A stretch of 28,781 bases of DNA from Candidatus Methanophagales archaeon ANME-1-THS (GCA_004212135.1 RXIE01000165.1:1-28781); one strand, 5' to 3'; positions 7,687-16,849 are shown, counted from the stretch's first letter. Made by a program: numbers and translations. The notes: generated by a model from the sequence alone, not told the origin.

Positions 7687-8661
7687 ATGCCTATGCCAGA
7701 CCGAGCGAGCCGATTTGAACAGGTGGATCTCACCAGCTATTCGGTGAAGAAAATGGTGGGTATACCCTTACTCATAGTGCTCATAGCGGTAGCTGTGCTC
7801 ACCTACACCTACCTGAGCATCGATACACCGGTCCGGTTAGGCATGGACTTCAAGGGCGGGACAATCGTCACGATACTCACGGACGAGACGAAGGAGGAGC
7901 TCAGTGCAAAGTTCGCCGCGTATCCAATCGTCTCGGTACGGGATAGCGGTGGAGCGAATGAGAAGAGTATTGAGTTCGGAACTATGAGCGAACCGCAAAA
8001 GGATGCATTGATCAGTATGCTCAAAGATGCCTACGGCTCGTACGAGATGCGAGACATTAGCCCGCTGTTTGGTCAGGAATTACAAGCTCAGGCGGTTAAG
8101 GCTGTGATCATCGCATTCATACTGATGGCAATTGTGGTCTTTGTGGTATTTCGGACGGTTATTCCTTCATTCGCCGTAATCCTTTCGGCATTTTCTGATA
8201 TCATCATCGCAGTTGCGTGTATGGACGCCATAAAGATGGAATTATCGCTCGGCACGGTTGCCGCATTGCTCATGCTCATCGGCTATTCCGTGGATTCTGA
8301 TATCTTATTGACGACGAACCTGCTCCGCAAGAAGGGCGAACCAAGGGATAAGTTGCAAGGTGCACTGAAAACCGGTATAACGATGACCTCCACCACGCTC
8401 GTCGCGGTATTCGCCATTTTTTTCGTCTCATCGGTGCTCCATCGCGTCTCTTCCCAGTTCGCACCCATTCCTATCTTGCGTGACATCTCACTCGTGCTTC
8501 TCTTCGGACTCACCGCGGATTTGATGAACACCTGGCTCCTGAATGCCGGGCTCCTCAGATGGTATGTAGAGCGAAAGGCGCTGAAGCGGTATGGGAAACG
8601 GGGTGTGGAACGGGGAGGAGAAAAGAGAAAGGAACATAAAAGAAGTAAGGCCGATATCTAG
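7687..8661 (+). CDS. secF: Protein-export membrane protein SecF
   Basis: The 324-residue product is the SecF half of SecDF, which helps Sec-dependent translocation using the ion gradient. One N-terminal membrane helix (~23-44) leads to an extracytoplasmic domain containing LGMDFKGGT. Five more helices follow from FGQELQAQAVKAVIIAFILM onward, including the signature IGYSVDSDILLTTNLLRKKG. The C-terminus is unusually basic (KRYGKRGVERGGEKRKEHKR). I place the start at the second ATG-like option (MPMPDRASRFEQ) because of promoter spacing; a TTG at 7645 would add 14 residues. Archaeal secF is normally followed by secD, but here the next gene is an unrelated small protein. Confidence 0.93.
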   Translation: MPMPDRASRFEQVDLTSYSVKKMVGIPLLIVLIAVAVLTYTYLSIDTPVRLGMDFKGGTIVTILTDETKEELSAKFAAYPIVSVRDSGGANEKSIEFGTMSEPQKDALISMLKDAYGSYEMRDISPLFGQELQAQAVKAVIIAFILMAIVVFVVFRTVIPSFAVILSAFSDIIIAVACMDAIKMELSLGTVAALLMLIGYSVDSDILLTTNLLRKKGEPRDKLQGALKTGITMTSTTLVAVFAIFFVSSVLHRVSSQFAPIPILRDISLVLLFGLTADLMNTWLLNAGLLRWYVERKALKRYGKRGVERGGEKRKEHKRSKADI

Positions 8662-8704
8662 GTTACGAGCATACTCGCCCCAGCCGCGTTCATTATCTAC
8701 CTAC

Positions 8705-8712
8705 TTTATATA
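8705..8712 (+). promoter_or_regulatory. TATA box for the small acidic-tail protein gene
   Basis: CTTTATATACC lies about 45 bases before the ATG at 8754. A purine-rich GGTAGGAGGAAGAGG (8735-8749) just before the ATG supplies a strong ribosome binding site, so this gene has a short leader rather than being leaderless. Confidence 0.5.
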
Positions 8713-8753
8713 CCACAGCCAATGTAAGTACGGGGTAGGAGGAAGAGGAACGT

Positions 8754-9122
8754 ATGAGCGAAATGAGACAGGGTATAAAGACCGTAAAAGATGTCGGGTA
8801 CCGAGTGATTATGAGGCGAGAGGATGGTAGTCCCAGGTTAGTATGGCGGTGTTTCGTGAAAGAAGGGCAATACGGGAAGTTTATCTCCGTCGAGCAGCAC
8901 TGGGTGCAGAAGATGGAAGGGAAAAAGATAATTGAGAGTCAGTGGGCAAAAAAGCGTTATTCATTCCCATATGATCGGGAAAAGGCATCTGAGATGTTAA
9001 AATCACTCAAGGAACTTGTTGAAGATGCGTTTGCTGCTGGACGGTCCGGCGCCAAGGAACTGGAGAAAGAGGTAGAAGAGGAATTTGGCGAGGAACTCGA
9101 AGGCTTGGATGAGGAGTTGTAG
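8754..9122 (+). CDS. Small unrecognised protein with an acidic coiled C-terminus
   Basis: The 122-residue protein is predicted to be soluble and cytoplasmic. Residues ~1-75 are beta-rich and contain many aromatics (VWRCFVKEGQYGKFISVEQH, ESQWAKKRYSFPYD). Residues ~78-122 are a helix ending in a Glu-rich tail (LEKEVEEEFGEELEGLDEEL). I do not recognise a family. It has its own TATA box and a strong GGAGGA site eight to ten bases before the ATG, so it looks like a real, well-translated gene. It lies alone between secF (same strand) and the helicase (convergent). The in-frame ATG at 8763 would start three codons later. Confidence 0.75.
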   Translation: MSEMRQGIKTVKDVGYRVIMRREDGSPRLVWRCFVKEGQYGKFISVEQHWVQKMEGKKIIESQWAKKRYSFPYDREKASEMLKSLKELVEDAFAAGRSGAKELEKEVEEEFGEELEGLDEEL

Positions 9123-9264
9123 TTCTGATCACCTCTCCAAAGTGCTCGTTTAAGAATTGGCTGCGGGTGCTGGAGGATAGTGCTGGGACGGAGGAATTTG
9201 TCTCTCAGGGCGGGATTTAACCAAATCGTATTCAGCCCTTCTTTTGAGCCTTACCGCGGGCAGT

Positions 9265-11253
9265 TTAATATCCCAAAAAATCTCGGCAGTAAAGCTCTAC
9301 GCGGTCAGTAACGGTCAGGTCATAATCCGAGGGGAGACAGGTCCTATACGGGCGATTTGCAAATCGATAATCCATGAGCACGATGATACATCGGTCCTGC
9401 TCGTTCCGTATACCCCGGCCTGCTGCTTGCAGCACTTTGGTCATCGCCGGGTAGAGATACCCGTACAGCTTCCCTTTCAGAGCACCGTATTTAGCGGCAT
9501 AGTACGCTTCTATCATCTTTACCTCGAGCGTTGGCGGACTTAAGGGCAATCCGACCACAATAATCGCCTTTAACGTGTTGGATTCGTAATCCATGCCCTC
9601 GGAGAATGAGCCAGCCTGCACGGCGAGCAAGATGCCCGCACGATCATCCCGCAGCAGTTCATATAACCGATTCTTCTCACTCTTGCTCAGCTCTCTCCGC
9701 TCCATGATCACCCGCCGTCTTGCGTCCTCGGGTAAATACGCGGCAATCGCATTGAGCAGCTCATAAGACGGGAAAAAGACTGCCATACCACCTTTGACGT
9801 ATCGAGCCACCTCACCAACCTTCGCGGCTATGCTCCGGTACATCTCTTCACCCCGCTTGGTGTATTTCGTGGTCAGGTCTTTTGTAACCAGAATCAATCG
9901 GTTCTCCTTCGGGAATGGCGATCGATACTCCCGCCGCAGTATCTCCTTCCCTTTGATTCGATCAGGCGTTGCGCCGAGGATGTCCGCATACATTCCGGTT
10001 GGCGATAGCGTGCCGCTCATCAGGATGCTCGAATGCACCTGCTGCAATATCGGCTCACTGATCACCGAGGGGTCGAGCAGCTTGAAGTAGAGCGTTGGAT
10101 TCTCCTGCTGCGCGAGTGAGAAGATCCGCACACAGTGCTCACGTGTTCGCCAGCCATCGAGGAATTCCGCGATGCTGATAATATCCCGCTGTAAGGCCTC
10201 TTTCTCTTTGGTGCGTGGACCGGTGCGGTTCTTTTTCAGGTGCTGAAGCACACGGCGCTCTTCCGCTGAGACCGGCTTATCTTCGCTCCCCACTGTATGA
10301 GCCTCTTCAGGCGTCTCAAGTTCTTCAGCAATATGGTGAAGCGCCTCCACAAACTCATCATAACTCATTGCTTCTATTCGCCGTCTCAAGACCTTCTCGA
10401 TCTCCTCCAGCAGCAGATCGCGCTCCACCGTGATCTCTGCGCTCTTGTTATTACCCGCTCTCAGAGCCAATTTTGCAAAGATCTGCTCTAATTCCATAAG
10501 ATTTGCCTGCATCGCTCGGTCCATATACCTGATTCCTCGTGCGGCACTGGTTACCGTACTCATTCGCAATTCGTCGCTGAGGTTCGTCCGGATGCGGTCG
10601 GGGAGGTTATGCGCTTCATCAATAATCACAATGAGGTCATCCAGCCCTGTTTCGAGCTTCTCCAACACCAGTTCCGCGATATCAGGTGCGAAGAGGTAAT
10701 TGTAGTCGCACACAACGACATCCGCGGCAGTTGCGACCTCAAACGCGACCTTATAGGGGCAGAGCCCTCGCCCGGTGCACCAACTGCAGAGCTCCTCAAC
10801 ATGCATCAGCTCCTGTTTTAGCCGCTGGAGCGCTTCCCCATCATGTCCCAGGAAATAACGGCACCGCTTGGTCCTCTGCTCGGATTTACAAAATTCGCTG
10901 AATAACGAATAATACTCGCGGTGCAGCGGTGTCGCACGCGGGCACATGGATTGCTTCGAGGTGATGTCAACAGCCGCAAAATCGACCCCGGCATGCTGCT
11001 TTATCAATCTGAGCGTGTCTATAGCAATTTTATGCTGGCTGCGTTTCGAGGTCAGGAAAAGGACCTTCTTGCCGTTACTGAGCGCATACTGTAACGAGGG
11101 CACGAGTACCGCAACTGTTTTGCCGATCCCGGTCGGTGCGTGCGCGATCAGGATACCCTCGCAGGCGATGGAAGCCTGTACGTCCTCCATAAACTCCCGC
11201 TGGCCTGCTCGTATCCTTGCGAAGGGAAAGAGGGGGAAATCTGGTTCTGACAT
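9265..11253 (-). CDS. XPD/Rad3/DinG-type superfamily 2 DNA helicase
   Basis: This 662-residue protein is a 5'-3' helicase likely acting in DNA repair or unwinding. Walker A is AHAPTGIGKTVAVLVP (~37-52), the Walker B DEAH box IVIIDEAHNLPD (~210), motif III-like LMSGTLSPTGMY (~420), and motifs V-VI are GSFSEGMDYESN and QAAGRGIRNEQDR. Four cysteines between motifs Ia and II (MCPRA, FCKSE/RCRYF, LCSWCTGRGLCPY) match the Fe-S cluster domain of XPD relatives. Length is typical of archaeal XPD. I prefer the ATG at 11253 (MSEPDFPLFPFA) over a TTG two codons upstream. Neighbours give no further hint. It could be called archaeal XPD or a DinG-like paralog. Confidence 0.9.
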   Translation of the reverse strand: MSEPDFPLFPFARIRAGQREFMEDVQASIACEGILIAHAPTGIGKTVAVLVPSLQYALSNGKKVLFLTSKRSQHKIAIDTLRLIKQHAGVDFAAVDITSKQSMCPRATPLHREYYSLFSEFCKSEQRTKRCRYFLGHDGEALQRLKQELMHVEELCSWCTGRGLCPYKVAFEVATAADVVVCDYNYLFAPDIAELVLEKLETGLDDLIVIIDEAHNLPDRIRTNLSDELRMSTVTSAARGIRYMDRAMQANLMELEQIFAKLALRAGNNKSAEITVERDLLLEEIEKVLRRRIEAMSYDEFVEALHHIAEELETPEEAHTVGSEDKPVSAEERRVLQHLKKNRTGPRTKEKEALQRDIISIAEFLDGWRTREHCVRIFSLAQQENPTLYFKLLDPSVISEPILQQVHSSILMSGTLSPTGMYADILGATPDRIKGKEILRREYRSPFPKENRLILVTKDLTTKYTKRGEEMYRSIAAKVGEVARYVKGGMAVFFPSYELLNAIAAYLPEDARRRVIMERRELSKSEKNRLYELLRDDRAGILLAVQAGSFSEGMDYESNTLKAIIVVGLPLSPPTLEVKMIEAYYAAKYGALKGKLYGYLYPAMTKVLQAAGRGIRNEQDRCIIVLMDYRFANRPYRTCLPSDYDLTVTDRVELYCRDFLGY

Positions 11254-11445
11254 ATACAATTATGGCATCTGCTTCGTTCCACCGCGAACAGGCAGGTTCG
11301 GTATGAATGCCTGTTCAGGAAGGGGTGTAGTATACCGTTCTCAGAGTTAAAAAGGGTTAGAAGGTTATAATCTTGACGCTGCATAAGAACTCCGGAACGT
11401 AGCGATAAAAACGGACCTGAGGTTCGTACCACAAGTTCTTATCCA

Positions 11446-11455
11446 TTTTTATAGC
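11446..11455 (+). promoter_or_regulatory. TATA-like box for the dockerin beta-helix gene
   Basis: ATTTTTATAG lies about 80 bases before the ATG at 11530, which predicts a leader of around 55 bases carrying a purine-rich site (GAGAAGGGGGATGGTGATGAG) immediately before the start. The stretch 11254-11445 otherwise shows nothing I can name. Confidence 0.35.
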
Positions 11456-11529
11456 GGGTTTGCATATCAGTGATTCTGTTGGTGAGCCGCTCTAAAGGGG
11501 AAGGTAAAGAGAAGGGGGATGGTGATGAG

Positions 11530-13770
11530 ATGGTAAACAAAACTAGGATTTTAGTAATGGGTGTGGTTGCTTTTATTGTACTTGGTGCGTTCGCGGGAAG
11601 TGTTTCCGCAACAACAATATGGGTGCCCTCACCGGGCAATGAAACAATTCAACAGGCAGTGAATAATGCGTCTGCATACGACACGATTATCGTGCGTGAC
11701 GGGACATACAACGAAAACATAAAAGTGACTACGCCATCTATAACAATTAACTCTGAGAACGGCTCTGAAAATTGTATTGTTCGGACTGCAAATCCTGATG
11801 ACCATGTCTTCGAAGTAACGGCTGATTATGTAAATATAAGCGGATTTACGATTATCGGGGCTTCTGAAGGCTGGAAGGCGGGAATATATCTTAATACTGT
11901 AGAGCACTGCACTATTTACAACAACACTGTAACCTCACACTCCGGTTTTGGGATCAGATTTGATAATTCGAGCCATAACATAATCAAAAACAACCGCGCA
12001 TTGAACAATAGCTTTGGAATTCTCCTTTCAAATGCATCCTATAATCTGATAGCAGATAATATAGCTAATAACAATACGGGTGCCGAGGGGAATGAAAAGG
12101 GAGCTCCACCCAGTACGGGTATATTAGTCATAGGATCCAATAATATTATAAGAAACAACAATGCATCACATAACTTTAATGGTATTGGCATTTTCAGTGG
12201 TGGACCTACGGGAGATATTGTCTCGATCAATAATACGTTGGAATGGAATACAGTGAGCAATAATACGGGCCTTAGCTATATACCGGGGAGGCCACCAAGC
12301 AGTGGTATCATACTCAGCGGTTCGAATCTTAGTACGATTGAACATAATGATGCTATAAGCAATTTTATCGGTGTACTTCTTGTCAATTCGTCCTGCAACG
12401 ACATAAGAAATAACACAGCTCATAATAATCTCGGTCATGGCATCGCTCTGCGATATTGTAGCTACACGAATATTACGAATAACTCAATAGTATTAAATAT
12501 GTACAACGGTATTTTGATGGGATACTCCAATAATATTACTATTAACAACAATAACGTATCCAATAGCATTATGAATAACGGAATCTGGATGGAGAACTCT
12601 GCTAACAATACTATAACCAATAACAACGCATCAAATAACAATCAGAGCGGAATTGCTATGCGCAATTGCAGTTACAGCACTATAACGGGCAACACGTTGT
12701 CATCGAACAATGAAAATGGGATTAACGTGGAGGAGTCCAGTAACAATGCAATCAGCAACAACAATGTATCCAAAAGCATTAGGTATAATGGTATCGGCAT
12801 TCGCAATTGCAATCATATCTCCATAAGTAATAATATTGCATGTAATAACAACCATAATGGTATTGCTATGAGATATTGTAGTTCCTGTAATATCAGTGCT
12901 AACTTAGCATTCTCAAATAACCAGCACGGTATTTGGATGGGTGATTCCAGCAACAATGTACTTATGAAGAATAATTTGCATTCAAATCAGGATAGGGGTA
13001 TCCTATTGGATAACACCAGCGATACCACTGTTTCTCATAACAACGCCTCTTTTAATGGAAGAGGAGGTATCTTGTTGGTATTTGGGTCACGTTACAATCT
13101 GATTACTGACAATATAGCATCAAATAATTTCGAATTTGGAATTGATCTATCACATTCCTCCACTGATTACAATCGGATATATAACAATACCGTAAATGGG
13201 GACAACATCGGAATTAACTTGAATTATTCAAATGGCAATACAATCGCCGGAAATACTGCGAACGAGAATAGTGGAAGTGGTATTCGCCTGTATGAGTCAC
13301 ATAACAACCTCATCTACAACAACTACTTCAACAACACGAACAATGCTTGGGATAATGGAAACAACATCTGGAACATGACTAAAAACTGTAGCGCTGAACC
13401 GAATATAATAAGTGGACCTTGTTTAGGCGGTAACTACTGGAGCGATTATACCGGCACCGATGCCAATAACGATGGGCTCGGCGATACACCTTACGATATT
13501 CCCGGAGGCACGAATAAGGATTATCTGCCCCTGGTTAAACCAAAACGGTGTGGCGATGTCAACTGTGACAAGTCCGTGGACATCGGCGACGTCACCTTAG
13601 TACTGAACCACTGGGCCAATCCGAATAAATATCCCCTCAATTGCGATGAATGGGCGGAATGGGCAGGAAATGTGAACTGCGATGAAGCAATAGGCATTGG
13701 AGACGTTACCTTACTGCTGAACCACTGGGCGAATCCAAATAAATATCCACTGAACTGCTGTTCGAGCTAA
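11530..13770 (+). CDS. Secreted NosD-type parallel beta-helix protein with C-terminal dockerin
   Basis: The 746-residue product starts with a signal peptide (MVNKTRILVMGVVAFIVLGA, cleavage likely after SVSA). Residues ~35-90 are the usual start of NosD/pectate-lyase-like helices (IQQAVNNASAYDTIIVRDGT). About 25 rungs rich in Asn follow (NNTITNNNASNNNQSGIAM and similar) to ~620, then a closing cassette with LGGNYWSDYTGTDANNDGLG. The last ~65 residues are a type I-like dockerin of two repeats: GDVNCDKSVDIGDVTLVLNH and GNVNCDEAIGIGDVTLLLNH. The first loop keeps the Asp/Asn calcium pattern; the second has Gly where the ninth-position Asp should be. Dockerins bind cohesins, so it may be displayed on a surface scaffold. 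I reject the upstream in-frame GTG at 11470 because it would bury the signal peptide. Confidence 0.88.
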   Translation: MVNKTRILVMGVVAFIVLGAFAGSVSATTIWVPSPGNETIQQAVNNASAYDTIIVRDGTYNENIKVTTPSITINSENGSENCIVRTANPDDHVFEVTADYVNISGFTIIGASEGWKAGIYLNTVEHCTIYNNTVTSHSGFGIRFDNSSHNIIKNNRALNNSFGILLSNASYNLIADNIANNNTGAEGNEKGAPPSTGILVIGSNNIIRNNNASHNFNGIGIFSGGPTGDIVSINNTLEWNTVSNNTGLSYIPGRPPSSGIILSGSNLSTIEHNDAISNFIGVLLVNSSCNDIRNNTAHNNLGHGIALRYCSYTNITNNSIVLNMYNGILMGYSNNITINNNNVSNSIMNNGIWMENSANNTITNNNASNNNQSGIAMRNCSYSTITGNTLSSNNENGINVEESSNNAISNNNVSKSIRYNGIGIRNCNHISISNNIACNNNHNGIAMRYCSSCNISANLAFSNNQHGIWMGDSSNNVLMKNNLHSNQDRGILLDNTSDTTVSHNNASFNGRGGILLVFGSRYNLITDNIASNNFEFGIDLSHSSTDYNRIYNNTVNGDNIGINLNYSNGNTIAGNTANENSGSGIRLYESHNNLIYNNYFNNTNNAWDNGNNIWNMTKNCSAEPNIISGPCLGGNYWSDYTGTDANNDGLGDTPYDIPGGTNKDYLPLVKPKRCGDVNCDKSVDIGDVTLVLNHWANPNKYPLNCDEWAEWAGNVNCDEAIGIGDVTLLLNHWANPNKYPLNCCSS

Positions 13771-13814
13771 ATCGAATTCCCGGCTGATCCGGAGTGGAGT
13801 TGTGGACTCGAACG

Positions 13815-14873
13815 TTACGTATCACCATACACTTCCAGTGTCCGTTCAGCGATCTTATCCCACGTATAGCCCTGCTCCACTATGCTCCGTGATTCTTCGC
13901 CCATCCTGGCCCGGTCTTCGTGGAGCAGCTCCTGGATCGCTGCCCTGAGCTCCTTCACCGATGCGCCGCAGATCAGCCCATTTCTCTGGACAAAATAACG
14001 GTTATCACCAACGTCCGTCGCGATGACGGGCAGACCCGATGCCATTGCCTCGAGTAAGACGATCGGTTGCGCTTCGAGCTTCGAAGGCAGTACGAAAATG
14101 TCTAAACTCCGATAGAAGGATGCCGCATCCTCAACATACCCCAAAACCGTTATTCGGTCCGTTTCCAGCCTCTTTAATCGGTTATACAGCGGGCCACTGC
14201 CCGCGATCATGAGCCGGATCTTTTCTGTCTCCAGTCCACGCACCGCCTTTATCAGATTGATGATGTTCTTCTCAGGCGATAATCGACCAAGATACCCGAT
14301 ACAGATACAATCCCCGTCCTCATCGCGCTCGGTATCCTTAGCATCACGTTCCGCAGGATGAAAACGAGTGATATCCACGCCGTTCGGGATTACCACGATC
14401 TCAGTCCCACCATCATTCTCGTTCGTTACCGAGCAATGCCGACGGATATAATCCGCGATCTCCGCACTCACCGAGATAAATCGCTTTGAACGGCCTGAAT
14501 AGAGCGAAGTGAGCGCTGCGATATGGATCTTGCGAAGCTCGCCCTCCAGAGAACTTGCCGCGGGGATATGAAAGGTATTGATGATGCTGAGCTCCGAACA
14601 GATCGACGAGAAGGGCAGGAAAAATTCAGAGAACGTCGCTGCATGGTGTATATGGAGAATATCACAATCTTCCACCTCTCGTTTGATCTTCTTGAGCGCG
14701 AAGTCAAACCCGTACGAGAGGCCACCCCGTAAATTACCGAGCATGAACGAGCCGAGCAAAAGCTGATCTATCCGCTTTACCTCATGCCCGAGCTTCTCAA
14801 ATTCGTGTGTAAGTGCCTCAACGTGGGTATTTATTCCGTTATTCGCAGATTTATAGTAAAACGCTATCTTCAT
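13815..14873 (-). CDS. GT4-family glycosyltransferase
   Basis: The 352-residue soluble GT-B enzyme is expected to move a sugar from a nucleotide sugar to a lipid- or protein-linked glycan on the cytoplasmic face of the membrane. The N-terminal loop NNGINTHVEALTHEFEKLGH is the acceptor/donor glycine region. LGRLSPEKNIINLIKAV (~205) and the E-x7-E motif in SKLEAQPIVLLEAMASGLPV (~275) are typical of family GT4. The longer open frame to 15011 is not used here because MKIAFYYKSANNG is the family-like start and a TATA-like AATAAAAG lies about 30 bases before it. It is divergent from the mannosyltransferase gene, which suggests a shared glycosylation role. The exact sugar is unknown. Confidence 0.85.
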   Translation of the reverse strand: MKIAFYYKSANNGINTHVEALTHEFEKLGHEVKRIDQLLLGSFMLGNLRGGLSYGFDFALKKIKREVEDCDILHIHHAATFSEFFLPFSSICSELSIINTFHIPAASSLEGELRKIHIAALTSLYSGRSKRFISVSAEIADYIRRHCSVTNENDGGTEIVVIPNGVDITRFHPAERDAKDTERDEDGDCICIGYLGRLSPEKNIINLIKAVRGLETEKIRLMIAGSGPLYNRLKRLETDRITVLGYVEDAASFYRSLDIFVLPSKLEAQPIVLLEAMASGLPVIATDVGDNRYFVQRNGLICGASVKELRAAIQELLHEDRARMGEESRSIVEQGYTWDKIAERTLEVYGDT

Positions 14874-14900
14874 TATTGTATCAGCCGATACGATTTGCAG

Positions 14901-14931
14901 CGCTTTTATTAGATCTGTAGGTTTATTTATA
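14901..14931. promoter_or_regulatory. Divergent promoter region between two glycosyltransferase genes
   Basis: CTTTTATTA (14903-14911), read on the minus strand, is about 30 bases before the GT4 ATG at 14873. GTTTATTTATAG (14921-14932) lies about 26 bases before the GTG at 14954 on the plus strand and would make that gene leaderless. A further GATATAAAAA at 14934-14943 is too close to the GTG to serve it. Confidence 0.4.
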
Positions 14932-14953
14932 GGGATATAAAAATGTTTTTGTT

Positions 14954-16789
14954 GTGTATAGGATAAAAGGAATAAACTGGTGGGAAATTGGAGCAATAAC
15001 CGCACTAACAATCCTCTTCCTGGCTTGTGCGACCATCAACCTGGGCTCGTTTGCAATACCCTCTTCCGCGTGGCAGCCCTCACCAATCGGAATACCGAGT
15101 TCTGAAGAAGAGACGCATCTTGTCTTTGATCTCGGCAGTGTTCAGCAGGTGAAAGAGATTTACCTCTTCCTGGGTGACGAGAAGCGGACAAACCTCAAGG
15201 TCTATGGCGGCACAACACCGGATAACGTGGAACTCATCGCATCCTACGATAACGATCCGGCAAGGCATGTGCATTTCTGCTCCTGGGAACGGATCAGTGT
15301 GGGGAATAAGAGCTGCAGATTCATCACGTTCGTGGTGGGCAACGAGTCAGAAGGTAAAATAGGCGAGCTCGTCTTTGTATCAGCCGCGAATAAGAAGATC
15401 GTGCCGGTCGCAGTAACGGGATTCGATGCTCAGCGATTCGTGGATGAGCAGGATCTCATACAACTCCCCATCACCCAGAAATATGGCGCGTATTTTGACG
15501 AGATGTACTTTGTGCGAACCGCCCAGCAGCATTTGAAGCTCGAAGAGCCGTACGAATGGACACATCCACCGCTCGGGAAACTCATTATAGCGCTCGGGAT
15601 CCTCATGTTTGGCATGAACCCGTTTGGCTGGCGGATTTTGGGCGTTCTCGCGGCTGCCGCGATGATCCCGCTCCTCTTTATTTTTGGCAAACGCATCTTT
15701 AAAAGCTCGGTGGCAGGCTTCATCGCTGCGGGCCTCATGACCTTCGATTTCATGCATTTCTCCCTGGCTCGACTCGCGACTGGGGAGATATACCTTCTCC
15801 TCTTTTCGCTCTTGATGTTCTACTTTGCCTTCGAGTACTTCTCGGCACGCCAGGCAGAGGGAGAGCAGGAGAGCGGCGGAGGAGGAAAAAGAAAACCAGA
15901 AACTTCTCTGCTCATCAGTATGCTCTTCTTCGGACTCGGCTTCGCCGTGAAATGGATTGCGGTTTTTGGGCTCATCGCACTAGTGATTCTGGTTCCCGTG
16001 CATAATCGACGAGCGCGGAGACCCATATTGAGCGACGTTAAAATAATTGGAGCCGGGCTCTTCGCTTCCGCGGCTCTGTATATCGCGACGTATATCCCCT
16101 ATATGTTCTCGGGTGGGGGCCATGCGCTTATTGATATTCACCGCGTGCCGCTCTACCTCCAGTACCTCTCTGAGTATCTATCAGGAGGAACAGTGAGCCC
16201 CCCGCCCACACCCCTCACAGTTTTTGATTTGCAACTGACTATGTTCGGATACCACGCGGGGATAACCGCGACACATCCCTTCTCATCGCCCTGGTGGTCC
16301 TGGCCATTAATGCTGAAACCGCTCTGGATGTATACAAACTCCTTTGACAGCACCGTTTCGACCATTGTTCTGATGGGTAATCCCGCTCTATGGTGGGGCA
16401 GTATTCCTGCGTTGATCGGAGTGGGTGCCACAGTGGTCACACGACTACTCAAAAAAACAGGAGCCGGCTATAATTTCGTCTTCCTCTTCATGCTCATTCC
16501 CTTTCTCATCCAATGGCTTCCGTACACACTCATCACCCGCGTATTGTTCATCTATCATTTCGCATCCACGGTACCCTTCATGATCCTCGCGGTGACCTAC
16601 TGGCTGCATCTCGCACTCACATGGGATTGGTCATCGCCGAGGAGAACCTTGCTTTTCAAGTCTCTGGTTGTAGGGTTCCTTGTCCTGAACGTAGTGCTTT
16701 TTATACTCTTTTATCCCGTACTGTCCGGGTATCCGATCTCCTATGCATACAAGGAGTGGTTACGGTGGTTAAGCGGCTGGACCTTTTGA
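14954..16789 (+). CDS. Dolichyl-phosphate-mannose protein mannosyltransferase (GT39) with discoidin-like insert
   Basis: The 611-residue membrane enzyme should transfer mannose or a related sugar from a polyprenyl phosphate to proteins outside the membrane. Helix 1 (~11-32) is followed by an extracytoplasmic domain at ~35-150 with a discoidin/F5-8C look (HLVFDLGSVQQVKEIYLFLG, NKSCRFITFVVGN). Then comes the catalytic loop with the Asp-Glu pair in GAYFDEMYFVRTAQQ (~182-183) and EWTHPPLGKLIIALG (~201-215), both PMT hallmarks. About ten more helices run to the end. The start is a GTG because an in-frame TAG at 14930-14932 closes the frame and no other start lies between. It is divergent from a GT4 gene, fitting a glycoprotein-synthesis role. 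Acceptor proteins may include the surface proteins nearby. Confidence 0.88.
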   Translation: MYRIKGINWWEIGAITALTILFLACATINLGSFAIPSSAWQPSPIGIPSSEEETHLVFDLGSVQQVKEIYLFLGDEKRTNLKVYGGTTPDNVELIASYDNDPARHVHFCSWERISVGNKSCRFITFVVGNESEGKIGELVFVSAANKKIVPVAVTGFDAQRFVDEQDLIQLPITQKYGAYFDEMYFVRTAQQHLKLEEPYEWTHPPLGKLIIALGILMFGMNPFGWRILGVLAAAAMIPLLFIFGKRIFKSSVAGFIAAGLMTFDFMHFSLARLATGEIYLLLFSLLMFYFAFEYFSARQAEGEQESGGGGKRKPETSLLISMLFFGLGFAVKWIAVFGLIALVILVPVHNRRARRPILSDVKIIGAGLFASAALYIATYIPYMFSGGGHALIDIHRVPLYLQYLSEYLSGGTVSPPPTPLTVFDLQLTMFGYHAGITATHPFSSPWWSWPLMLKPLWMYTNSFDSTVSTIVLMGNPALWWGSIPALIGVGATVVTRLLKKTGAGYNFVFLFMLIPFLIQWLPYTLITRVLFIYHFASTVPFMILAVTYWLHLALTWDWSSPRRTLLFKSLVVGFLVLNVVLFILFYPVLSGYPISYAYKEWLRWLSGWTF

Positions 16790-16818
16790 GTCAACAGTAT
16801 GCACCCCGAGCGTGCATC

Positions 16819-16825
16819 TTTATAT
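16819..16825 (+). promoter_or_regulatory. TATA box for the first eight-helix membrane protein gene
   Basis: CTTTATATCC is centred about 28 bases before the ATG at 16850, so the transcript is probably leaderless. The paralog at 21294 has a comparable element, TTATATATAC at 21257-21266. Confidence 0.5.
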
Positions 16826-16849
16826 CCCCCTCTCATTATAGATGAGAAC

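Noticed and set aside
11470..11529. GTG start upstream of the dockerin beta-helix protein
   Set aside because: It would place 20 charged residues before the signal peptide; the ATG at 11530 follows a purine-rich site and gives a clean signal sequence.
12000..13300. Asn-rich repeats as a prion-like or simple-repeat artefact
   Set aside because: The spacing of about 22-23 residues and the conserved entry and closing segments match a NosD beta-helix.
14874..15011. Extension of the GT4 glycosyltransferase to a start at 15011
   Set aside because: The extra residues do not resemble the family, would overlap the divergent mannosyltransferase gene and lie upstream of the promoter.
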